Positions 1 through 9,776 of a DNA stretch of 64,000 bases are shown here, piece after piece. Source of the stretch: Spirometra erinaceieuropaei. Taxonomy: Eukaryota > Platyhelminthes > Cestoda > Diphyllobothriidea > Diphyllobothriidae. Location: NCBI GenBank assembly GCA_902702965.1, contig CACRXP010001152.1, positions 56,215 to 120,214 on the forward strand, in the 5' to 3' direction. The notes beneath the pieces were generated by a model. That model saw only the letters and a program-made list of their open reading frames with translations. It was not told where the DNA came from and ran no database searches. How positions within the stretch are numbered: the first letter of the stretch is position 1; each line of letters opens with the position of its first letter. A program made the position numbers and the translations under genes.

Positions 1-1566
1 AAAGCATGTGGGATTCTGCATATGTCGTGAGCTAAATGGAATACGAATGGACGTCTGACAGATCAAACGGGTCGAGGTCATCATAAGCCATAAAATGATG
101 GAGTAGACAGGTACATCGGGCGAAACACTTTTAAAGTCACCTTTTATCTCAGTCTGTTCCAAAATAACAATTTATAGTAAAACAGTTTTTGGAAACCGTA
201 ATAGATTGAAATTATTAAAATCAGACAACAGGACTAGATTGTTGACGGGAAACTGGCTGGAGTAGTCAATTGTAACACGGGCATGAGAAGTCGGTTACTG
301 AAGAATACCGCATCCCGAAACGAAGACGCAGGTTAGTGCGAGTTAGATTACCAATAAAAAAATTCGGGATAGTAAAACCCACACTTCTTACGGAAGTCGG
401 GGAAACTGGCCACACCCATGTTTACATTTTGTGAGAGATGTGAATTCCAACAGGGATAATGTTTATCCAAAAAAATCAGCAAAAGAAGTTTGAGGAGGAC
501 AGTGATTTAAAGGTCTGCATCCGCGATTGCCAGAGTAACCGTCTTTCCACGCCCTTTCCCATCGACTGCCTGGGCCGCGGTTGACTTAGCATCATCATGG
601 CGGGAGCCTGAAGCCAACTATCGCCACGTCCCATTCTGATTGGCTGGACAAAATCTAGGCGCAAGCACGCGTTTCACGCCGGTCTAACAACCTCAGAAAT
701 AGTCACTAGACTCTTGGGAACGCTTGTTGAACCTGTGGACGCTTTAGTAAGAGTTTTCCATATATAGATATATATCATAATTATTTAGTTGGAAGCCTTC
801 GAATTATGGACCAAACGCAGCTCGGCATGATAACGCCTTTGAGTTCTCCTGAAGAGAACAATAAGGACCTAAATTGTACTACTAGATCTTACGGACAGGA
901 ATGGTAATCACTGCACCTGGACTTTATGTTTAATCCTTTCTTCCCTTTCGAAAGCTGTAGAATGATGTTGGTGGGGTTAACCGCCAGTCCTTACTAACGC
1001 CATTCCAAGTCGCTTAAGCATAAAGAATCTTTGACTTTTCATGCGCCAGACATGGCAAAAAGCGGCTTTTATTATTTCTCGAAAGCTAAATAAACACTTT
1101 TTCAAGGCCAAGGGTGAAATCGACGACTGTTCTTTAAATTGATATCTAGGCGCTAATAGCGATCACAAATACTTCCGGTGTGGAAACATTGCTGGCCGAT
1201 CGATAGTGTTGCCGATATGTAGGCACATATAAGATTGTTTTAGGACCTAGGATTGATGCACCACTGGCTAACGATGCCTAATTACCCAATGAATGGCCTA
1301 TAGTTGTTCCTAAACTGTGTCAGTAACACTTACGATGATTGCCCGCTCGGCGCTATGCGATTGCATGGATGGACCCCTTATCCCGAACAGCTCGGTCAAA
1401 CTAAAATCTCACTTAGGTCCTGAATCCAGAACGGAAGAGAGACAAATAATTATGTCCCGAAAATGTTCAAAAAGGATCACTTTTGTGCACAAATGTAAAA
1501 AGTTAATAAAAGTGAGAACCTCGAAGTAAACATTGTCTGTTCAATTCCCAGAATCTGAATTTGAGA

Positions 1567-1838
1567 CAAACTCGATCTCGCACTATATCTTGCAGCGTTC
1601 TCGCCAGAGGAGAGTGCATAAAGCAAAAATAACTGTTTAAATACTAGTGGTTGACGGCTCCCCTGGCACGCAGCTTTTGTCGGAATGCTCTTGACTAATG
1701 TGCGGTGTGGGTTCAAAAGCCAGCTCCTCAAAGGCAGATACTTTCAGCTAGTAATTTCGTCGTCTCTCTGGATTGCACTTTGCCTACTCTGTGCTTTTTA
1801 ACTGCGAGTGAAAATTCGTCGACCCAATATGTGACCTA
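1567..1838. other. Block present only in the left palindrome arm (1)
   Basis: The right arm joins directly across this point at about 10427-10435. Left-arm homology resumes with 'agtccacactgcaagcgacc'. No terminal repeats, target duplications or coding are evident, so insertion and right-arm deletion are both possible. Confidence 0.6.
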
Positions 1839-1884
1839 GAAGTCCACACTGCAAGCGACCACTGTCATAGCTGTGTGCACCACC

Positions 1885-2165
1885 TTAAAAGTCTATCAGA
1901 CTGCACAATCATTAATTCGTCCATGGCTGCACGTTTTCGAAAGGGAGTTTCTAACCATGTTTTGAGTGATGCTCACCCACTTGAGGGATTGTAGCCAAAG
2001 GATCCCATTGCATTTTTAGTGTCGTTTACGTGTCCCTAGAGACGTCTACTGACAAATATGACATAAAACATTTTCTCCAAACTGCACTTGATGCGATAGG
2101 CAAGCGAGAAACTGGGCAGATGAACTACTGTACTCGCGACAGCTGTCTAAGGCAAATAGCCACCT
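1885..2165. other. Block present only in the left palindrome arm (2)
   Basis: It has no counterpart between about 10370 and 10384 in the right arm. Homology resumes with 'ttaatccatcaactggttca', which matches 'tgaatcagttgatgaattag'. It is not recognised as a known element. Confidence 0.6.
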
Positions 2166-2704
2166 ACATTAATCCATCAACTGGTTCATGTAAAATTAAA
2201 ACGCCAAGACTAAAGGCACTGGCCGCAAGACTTACCGCACTCTGTCGCACGCCAGAAATGTATCGAAAGTCATCAGTCGCCCCCTTACCACATTTGTTTT
2301 ATGGTGGTCTATGGTCAGAAGGTAACCATCCTGAATCGGGTGACACCGGGAGCAACGCAGGAGTTTCTTGACGTACATAGACAAGTCAACTTCTAACGCG
2401 GAGAGCTAAACCTGCAGCAGCAATGGGTACAAATGACGTCAGCATACGGCCAGGAGCTCGCTCGAAGAGATCGGACAACACCTCGGTTTTATTGTGTGCC
2501 ATGGGTCCATTGGTCCCATGCGTTCGCACCTGAATGTTTTCCTATTTTATCAAACAGTGCAGTCCGGAAAGGCAATAGGAGAGGCATTCTCTGTTCAAGA
2601 ATAATTGTTTAACGATGACAGCGAATACATGCTCCGCCTCTCCTTTACTATTGAAGAAATGAATACTTCGAAACTATTGAACTCTTGTTAAACAGCAAAT
2701 AAAG

Positions 2705-2840
2705 TTCCCCTGGGATCGAGCACCAGGTGTTTCCCACTTCGGGGTTCGGAATGACTGGCTGACAGCGATTAATAAGTCAAAAATGGCCATCATAGACTCC
2801 CTTGTCTATGTTAGTAATACCGTTCTGCCAAAATGGGAAC
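2705..2840 (+). repeat. SINE fragment in left palindrome arm
   Basis: It contains a decayed B-box-like 'gggatcgagcacc', then 'tttcccacttcggggttcgg', a 'tggctga' motif, 'aatggccat' and the terminal 'ccgttctgcc'. The same order is seen on the minus strand of the SINE at 50786-50960. No A-box-bearing 5' head can be recognised upstream, so the copy is 5' truncated or decayed. The right arm has the partner copy, so this insertion pre-dates or accompanied formation of the palindrome. Confidence 0.65.
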
Positions 2841-3984
2841 TCGCAGAGTAGTTAGGGAAAAAAGTAGTTTTTCGGATCACCTCAATAGTTTTGTTGATAG
2901 TAGGAGTAGACTTAACTCAGGAGGGACCGGAAGCACGCCACTTCCTTGTCACCTCCGTCGACTTTATCTTACACGACGTAGACTGCTGTTCTGCTTAATG
3001 GATCTTGCAAAAGCTATGTGCGATCAGTCTTCCACCCCCCGAATCCGAGCCCTTTTCGCATTAGATTACGACAACATAATCTTGCAACAGAGGGGTATGG
3101 AGAGACGCACTATCAGTTGAATAAAAGCCTGAAGCGACGAAGGCGAGGCGAGTTACAAGTAGTTCACAAAACCACATACTAACAAAAGCCCGATCAGCCG
3201 AAAGAGGGCGTCAACATTTCCACATATTCCGCCGAACCGTACCATGCGATGTCTAATCCTCTACTCTATCTGATTGCCCCGTCAGCAGATGTCTTGCCCT
3301 TCTGTGAAATCGACCTCCAAACTGACTTTCCATTTTACGGCATTTAGACCTGCCATCTGTCCTTCTAGCCTTGGGAGACTTTCCCAGCAGGACAACAGTA
3401 GGCCCTTTGTCAGTCGGTGGCATCGCCGTTGCCCCATCTCAGCTATCAGACATCTCTCCGTTCTGGTAGTGGAGATGATGCGTACGATATTTTTCAAAAG
3501 TTTGGCCTGCTCAAACAGCAAATGAATAAGATGTGGTTATGTAGATGCCCCTGACGGATACAATATTGTTAGGGGTTAGGTTTAGGGGTAGTTCAATGGT
3601 TCAAAGTAAATATTTCTTAACCACTAAAAGCAAAACCGCGCATTCCCAATGGCATTTCTGTTGCATGCAAGTACTTGGACTCATTGCCTGTGCATTCCAC
3701 AACACCACCTGTAAAAGCCCCTATTACTACCGGTTTCGTATTACAGGTGGCTGGGGTTTGTTTGCCTCAGGTGCGGCTACATTACCACATCTGACCCTTA
3801 CTTCTTCGGACGAAAATTTAGAAACCAGACGTCCCACTAGTATGCTCAAATAAGACGAAAAAGTCAAAACGAATGTAAATGATAAACATCCCATAAAGTT
3901 CTAAATTGAAATTGGGGAATACATTGGACCTTAGTCAGTATCTAAAGGATCCAGGAAACAGTTACGCATGGCAGAAGCAAAACA

Positions 3985-4130
3985 AGCTGAAAAAGGATTT
4001 AAGCCCCGGGCTTCTGCTGAGAACTCATTATTCGATATACCGATCAGGCAAACAGAGCCCTATGCACTGATCGCTGATTGGCTAATGCCCCCTATAACTA
4101 TCGCTTTTTCTGATGCTGACGCAATTGTAC
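3985..4130 (+). pseudogene. PLE C-terminal/3' remnant, left arm (truncated)
   Basis: The sequence 'gatttaagccccgggcttct' followed by 'gctgagaactc' aligns base by base with the better preserved PLE tail at 6890-6960. There the same stretch encodes a D-L-I-E-A-W-A-S-A-E-N core of the GIY-YIG endonuclease C-terminus. Here the frame is destroyed. Homology stops abruptly near 4130, while the right-arm partner continues about 85 bases further into the 3' tail, so the left copy has lost its end. Confidence 0.55.
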
Positions 4131-4654
4131 TCAGAAATCTACCCTAAAAATACTCTGATAAGCTGTTTTTCTGTTTTTATTCTTTTTTGAGTTCGCATGT
4201 TACACCTCCTTAAAATTGTCGACGGTGACAATGAGAACGTTTTATTGAACTGCAAATCATCAGATGCTACCAACTGCATGCGACCAAATTCCCTGCATTT
4301 GAACACCCTTTCCCTGAGGTCTCTGCTAAACCAATGATATGTGCAGAGGGATGCTTCAAAAAAGGATACATTGTATGCGGGTAGTACTTGGTCGCTCTCT
4401 TTTTTTCAGAACAAATTACCCTCAGATGACGGGCGTCTACAGGCAAACAGGACACATTATCAACTGCATCATGTGAGCTATTCCGATGAGATAAGGAGCA
4501 TTAGGTAGATTTTGAGTAAGTGGGTTTCGTCGAATTTAGGCAAATAAATGCGTTACCTAATTAGCTATATTGGAACCCACGAACTCTGGCCAGTGGTATC
4601 ATACTAGAATACAACCTTATAGGTGCGTCCAGAAAAATTATTAAGTAAAAAAGA

Positions 4655-4950
4655 GGAGGGGTCAAGCACCGGAACATTTTGTTTATTGTCCTCGGCTTTC
4701 GGACTCGTGCAGCAGTCCACCGTCAGAGGAAGTTGCAGCAACAGAACAAGCGACAGTTATAGGGAGTGTAAACCAATCATCGACCGACGGCGCAAGACTG
4801 AAGGTGACTGCGCAGGGCTCTGTACGCCGACTGCAGATCGACAAATCGATTGACTGCGTTCTCAGCCGAGGCCCAGGCTTCAATCAGATCACGGCCTGCT
4901 TTGTTTCCGACGTGGGTGTAGTCGCCCACGTTTGAGGGCAGTTAAGAAGT
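4655..4950 (-). pseudogene. PLE GIY-YIG C-terminal remnant plus 3' tail, left arm
   Basis: On the minus strand this region encodes a short stretch of the Penelope-like endonuclease C-terminus. It reads T-H-V-G-N-K-A-G-R-D-L-I-E-A-W-A, then S-A-E-N-A-V-N-R-F-V-D-L and S-A-Y-R-A-L-R-S-H. In the PLE families I know this corresponds to the '..EAW....SVNRHIDLP..Y.ALR' end of the protein. A stop and a non-coding tail follow, with 'ggactgctgcacgagtccg' and 'aaagc', ending in 'aataaacaaaatgttccggt'. Nothing upstream of the endonuclease end is recognisable, so no reverse transcriptase domain remains. The copy is mirrored at 6840-7135. Confidence 0.72.
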
Positions 4951-5424
4951 TTTGTTGTCGGAAGCTGTGGAAAAGAAGTAATTTTACGCTTTTCTGACGC
5001 TAGTCAAAATGGCAAATGATAAGGGTGCTGAATTAGTATTTCGAGCCTAAAATGAACGACCAGGAGTTTTTTATCAGCGGCTACAACATGGCACATTTTT
5101 GCCTGTGCAATATGGGGGAGAAGCGCAGAGCAACGGATACCGAAGGACAGACAAGCTACTAGCTGGGAAATGCCGAAAGTATTGGCTACTTGCAAGGACG
5201 ACATGGGAGTTTTGCTTAAAACATCGAACGGACATTTCTTAACAAGCATTGTTTTCAACATCTGATCTAATTCTAGGACCCTGGAGATGCTGCCATCCCA
5301 CTTTTTTTCTGGCTTTGAGATTTATTAAGGCGTAAGGCAATGCTTTTACGAGGCAGTATAGAAAACAATCGAATGTACTTTTAAGGTGATTTACGACCTA
5401 TGAAATAAGTACACAAGTGGCGAT

Positions 5425-6364
5425 TCTATCCTTAATGTGTGCTGAAAAACAATATTTGCCCTCAAGTTAGATTTTCTGGACATTTGACTAATCTAAGTGT
5501 TTTCGGTTGCTAGTCAAAAGTTATCCGTTCTTTGTGCATATGGTTGCCTTGAAAAATGGTAAGAAACGCTCTCTTTTCTCGCATGGGGTGGACAGCTAGC
5601 ATAAACAGCCTTTGGCTATTGCTTACACTTGAGCAAAGGTAACTTCACAAAATGACGCACTTTGATATACCATCAATTAATTGCACTTTTATTTCGTTTC
5701 TACCCATGAAATCCGGGTTTATTCCGTTCTCTTGTAAATGATACACATCCAGGTAACATTGTAAAATTTAATGGTAGGGGATGCTCAGCGATCGTTCTTA
5801 CGGAACTCACTCGTTCCGTTGTGCCTTAGGAGCTCTCTCCCGAGCCAAACTAGCAGTCGCACAGCGGCACATGATATAGGCAGTATGTTATTACTGGCAA
5901 AGGAGAGAGCGACTGCCTTGTTTCTTTTGTCTTTGTCGCTAATAACATAGCGTAAATATTCCTGTTTTTTTCGCGAAATTTTGTTTGACAACCTACAGTC
6001 ATAACTTGGATGACGTCATCAGTTATTGTTCCGGCTGCGCAGTTCCATGTGAGATCATGCGAATATTCCCCATGGATTAGAAGATCAACTAATTTTGTGC
6101 ATCAGTAGTAAAGGTTCTGAGAAAAAAAGAAAAAAATGGTCAAGGTTTGGTCCAGCAGCCTCGCCTGATTAATGCTATATGAGTAGAGTTCCAAAAAATT
6201 TTATTTATGTGAATACGCCGACTTTACAAATATCAAGTATTTGGATCTTTCTTACCACTTTAATTTAGCGAACAATTGTTCCACGGGGAGAGGCTTGCTT
6301 CTGTGCCATTATTTGTTACTTCAGGTATCGGCTCACACGCGCTCCCCTGAGCGTGTTTCGGCAT
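5425..6364. other. Spacer between the palindrome arms
   Basis: This roughly 940-base loop has no inverted counterpart. Apart from the SINE body fragment at about 5770-5925 it holds no recognised element or convincing reading frame. It is AT-rich with several A/T homopolymer runs. Confidence 0.7.
5770..5925 (-). repeat. SINE body fragment in palindrome spacer
   Basis: This matches the SINE body at about 50980-51130 in the same orientation. It begins with 'aatggtaggg' and continues through 'ggaactcactcgttcc', the 'gcctta.g.gctctctc' block and 'cgcacagcggc.ca' to the 'ataggcag' region and the following 'actggcaaaggag' remnant. By the tRNA-like head at 50877-50947 the element's sense strand is minus. 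No head is present here, so this is a body-only copy. Confidence 0.7.
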
Positions 6365-6839
6365 CGCCACTTGTGTACTTATTTCATAGGTCGTAAATCA
6401 ACTTAAAAGTACATTCGATTGTTTTCTATACTGCCTCGTAAAAGCATTGCCTTACGCCTTAATAAATCTCAAAGTCAGAAAAAAAGTGGGATGGCAGCAT
6501 CTCCAGGGTCCTAGAATTAGATCAGATGTTGAAAACAATGCCTGTTAAGAAATGTCCGTTCGATGTTTTAAGCAAAACTCCCACGTCGTCCTCGTAAGTA
6601 GCCAATACTTTCGGCATTTCCCAGCTAGTAGCTTGTCTGTCCTTCGGTATCCGTTGCTCTGCGCTTCTCGCCCATATTACACAGGCAAAAATGTGCCATG
6701 TTGTAGCCGCTGAAAAAACCTCCTGGTCGTTCTTTTTAGGCTCGAAATACTAATTAAGCACCCTTATCATTTGCCATTTTGACTAGCGTCAGAAAAGCGT
6801 AAAATTACTTCTTTTCCACAGCTTCCGACAACAAAACAT

Positions 6840-7135
6840 CTTAACTGCCCTCAAACGTGGGCGACTACACCCACGTCGGAAACAAAGCAGGCCGAGATCT
6901 GATTGAAGCCTGGGCCTCGGCTGAGAACGCAGTCAATCGATTTGTCGATCTGGCGTCGGCGTACAGAGCTCTGCGCAGTCACCTTCAGTATTGCACCGTC
7001 GGTCGATGATTGGCTCACACTCCCTATAACTGTCGCTTGTTATGTTGCTGCAACTTTCTCTGACGTCGGACTGCTGTACGAGTCCGAAAGCCCAGGACAA
7101 TAAACAAAATGTTCCGGTGCTTGACCCCTCCTCTT
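6840..7135 (+). pseudogene. PLE GIY-YIG C-terminal remnant plus 3' tail, right arm
   Basis: Plus-strand reading from about 6865 gives a stretch beginning Y-T-H-V-G-N-K-A-G-R-D-L-I-E-A-W. It continues through A-E-N-A-V-N-R-F-V-D-L to A-Y-R-A-L-R-S-H by about 6981. This matches the conserved end of PLE proteins, with F-V in place of the usual H-I before D-L. The 3' tail (7000-7135) carries 'ctgacgtcggactgctgtac' followed by 'gagtccgaaagc', which can fold as a short hairpin next to GAAA, and ends with 'aataaacaaaatgttccggt'. It is the mirror of 4655-4950 and one of the clearest protein-level signals in the window. Confidence 0.75.
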
Positions 7136-7662
7136 CTTTTCTTAAAAAAATTACTAGACGCATATATATGGTTGCATTCAAGCATGATCCCGCTGGCCAT
7201 AGCTCATGGGTCCCAATATAGCTAACTTGGTTACGCACTTATGTGTCTAAATTCGACAAAATCCACTAACTCAAAATCTACCTAATGCTCCTTATCTCAT
7301 CGGAATAGCACACGTGATGCAGTTGTTAATGTGTCCAGTTTGCCCCTAGACGCCCGTCATCAGATGGGTATTTCTTCTGATTAAAGAGAGCGAATAAGTA
7401 ATACCCGCATACAACTAATGCTTTTTAGAAGCATCCCTATGCACATATCATTGGTTTAGCAGAGACCTCAGGGAAAAGGTGTACAAATGCAGGGGATTTG
7501 GTCGCATGCAGTTGGTAGCATCAGATGATTTGCAGTTGAATAAAACGTTCACATGGTCACCGTCGGCAATTTCAAGGGTATGCAACATGCGAACTCAGAA
7601 AAGGATGAAAAGAGAAAAACGGCTTATCAGAGTATTTTTAGGGTAGATTTCTGAGTACAATT

Positions 7663-8250
7663 GCTGTCATGACATGCCCAAAAATCAATAAGAACCGTTT
7701 AAAATCTCAAGCTAGGATTAAAGTAGTGGTACAAAGCAAATTCCTCCTTTTCCACACTAATGACTGTTTTGTGTTTACCCACAAAATTCCCGTGGAGAAG
7801 AAACTCAACCATCAGCGAACCTACTCCTTACTTCTTTTTCCTATTCATCTTGCAAAATGTTGACCCCTGGACATGGTTAACAAAGACGCTGCTTCACCTT
7901 GTAAACCGGTTATTATCGCGAAAATGCGACCTCGCAGATTGCAATTTAGACGCTCTTTAATGCACATGCACAGATTTTGTTGTCTCTCTGTAACAGTTGT
8001 TGAAAAAGACATATTTCATTCAGTTGATACTATTACAGTCTCGAAAAACGGCGTGAATTGTTAGCATTTTCAAATAGGCTCCCCATGTCAAAAAGTTCGA
8101 AAACCTTGAGAAAACGAAAAAAAGTAAGAAGACGACTGATTGAGTTCGAGGTGTATGTAAGAGAAAGAAAAAAGGAGACTGATTCAGCACCGGAATTATC
8201 TGTTTATTATTCTGAGCTTTCGAACTTGTATAAGAGTCCACCTTTAATGA
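7663..8250. other. Block present only in the right palindrome arm
   Basis: The left-arm bases on either side of this block (4129 and 4130) are adjacent, so the two arms differ here by about 590 bases. The last roughly 85 bases belong to the PLE tail, which is cut off in the left arm. A deletion from the left arm is therefore more likely than an insertion into the right. The block has no recognised gene. Confidence 0.65.
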
Positions 8251-8405
8251 TTGCGCCAGCGACAGAAAAAGCGATAGCTATGAGGGACATTAGCCAATCA
8301 ACCATCAGTGCACAGGGCTCACTTTGCCTGATCGGCACATCGACTGATGAGTTCTCAGCAGAAACCCCGGGCTTAAATCCTGTTTCGGCTTGTCATGCTT
8401 CTGGC
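8165..8405 (-). pseudogene. PLE C-terminal/3' remnant, right arm
   Basis: This is the palindromic partner of 3985-4130, and it retains more of the 3' tail. Read on the minus strand it shows the decayed endonuclease core, a non-coding stretch with 'gattggctaatg', then the 'tacaagttcgaaagctcaga' block and 'aataaacagataattccggtgct'. That last string closely matches the end of the tails at 4660-4700 and 7100-7135. A plus-strand open frame across this region (8058-8444) is antisense to the retroelement and is not considered a gene. Confidence 0.6.
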
Positions 8406-9639
8406 ATGCTTAACTGTTTCCTGGATCCTTTAGATACTGACTAAGATCCAAAGTATTCCACACTTTTAACGTAGAACTATGTGGGATAAAAACGTCATGC
8501 AGGGCGTCGCGCAGCCGTTGTAAAGAATGTTTATGATTTGCATTCGTTTTGGCTTTTTCGTCTCATTTGAGTATACTAGTGGGGCGCCTGGTTTCTCAAT
8601 TGTCGTCTGAAAAATGGAGGGTCAGATGTGGCAATGTAGCCGCACCTGAGGCAAACAAACCCCAGCCACCTGTAATACGAAACCGGTGGTAATATGGGCT
8701 TTTACAGGTGGGGCCGTGGAATGCACAGGCAATGAGTCCAAGTATTTCCATGCAAAAGAAATGCTATTGGGAATGCGCGGTTTTGCTTTCAGTGGTTAAG
8801 TAATATTTACCTTAAACCATGGCACAACCCCCAAACCTAACCCCTAACAATATTTTATCCGTCAGGGGCGGCTATGTAACCACATCTTATCTAATTGCGT
8901 TTTGAACAGGCCAACGCTTTGAAAAATATTATACGCTTCATCTCCACTACCAGAATGGAGAGATGTCTGATGGCTGAGATGGGACAACGGTGAGACCACC
9001 GACAGACATAGGGCCTTTTATTGTCCGGCTGGGAAAGTCTCTCAAGGCTAGAAAGACAGATGGCAGGTCTAAATGCCGTAAAATGGAAAGTCAGTTTGGA
9101 GGTTGATGCGGGATGGTAGTTGGTAGCCCTGCCAGGTAGCGATCCTTTCCTGCACTTCCAGTTTAAGGCACTACGATTTCAGTAGGGATTACGTTCTCAA
9201 TATGTCTGGGAGTGCACGCGCAGAAGCCCTGTCAGGGGGACTTTCGTGTTCACTTTAACCGCCCCGAGAACGAGGCGCTGCAAAAATGCCTATATAGATT
9301 CATCGTCTTGCACCCCCCACACGTAAAGCTTTAGTAAAGGGCGAAAGATTTATCCTAGGCAGATTATGATTCATCATGCTTCCCATTACCATCCTAGGCG
9401 GATTGGCCCAGGTCTCCGTTTTGTCGATCTGCCTGCGTCCTTGGATCGCACATAGCTTTTGCAAGATCCATTAAGCAGAACAGCAGTCTACGTCGTGTAA
9501 GATAAAGTCGACGGAGGTGACAATGAAGTGGCGTGCTTCCGGCCCCTCCTGAGTTAAGTCTACTCCTACTATTAACAAAACTATTGAGGGGATCCGAAAA
9601 ACTGTTTTCTCCCTTAACTACTCAGAGAATTCCCTTTTT

Positions 9640-9776
9640 GGCAGAACGGTATTACCAACAAAAACAAGGGAGACTAGGACAGCTATTTATGATTTATAAT
9701 CCGCCATCAGCCAGCCATGCCGAACCCCGAAGTGGGAAACACATGGGACTCGATCCCAGGGGAACGTCATTGCTGT
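9640..9776 (-). repeat. SINE fragment in right palindrome arm
   Basis: This is the palindromic partner of 2705-2840. Its minus strand reads a better preserved B-box-like 'gggatcgagtccc', followed by 'gtttcccacttcggggttcgg', 'catggctggctga' and the terminal 'ccgttctgcc'. It helps define the family sequence because the left copy carries a mutated B box. Confidence 0.65.

Larger units (their letters stand above)
1..5424 (+). repeat. Left arm of giant 12-kb imperfect palindrome
   Basis: This stretch reappears as reverse complement in 6365-12081. Anchor pairs seen by eye are 1-12 with 12070-12081, 1198-1230 with 10861-10892, 1321-1358 with about 10645-10680, 2229-2343 with 10200-10310, 2832-3024 with 9445-9640, 3545-3850 with 8560-8865, 3945-4125 with 8255-8450, 4561-4600 with about 7190-7224, and 5341-5424 with 6365-6450. 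The match reaches base 1, so the arm may extend beyond the window. The arms differ by many substitutions (roughly 80-90 percent identical by eye) and by several indels of 270-600 bases. It contains PLE tails and a SINE fragment, annotated separately. No gene of its own is recognised. The short open frames in it are not conserved between the arms. Confidence 0.93.

Noticed and set aside
2030..2371. 113-codon plus-strand frame
   Set aside because: Its first part lies in a left-arm-only block and its second part is not open in the mirrored right arm.
3545..3853. 102-codon plus-strand frame in the left arm
   Set aside because: The right-arm equivalent (8560-8865, minus) is broken by indels and has no domain.
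8058..8444. 128-codon plus-strand frame
   Set aside because: It is antisense to a PLE tail in the palindrome arm and the mirrored left arm has no such frame.
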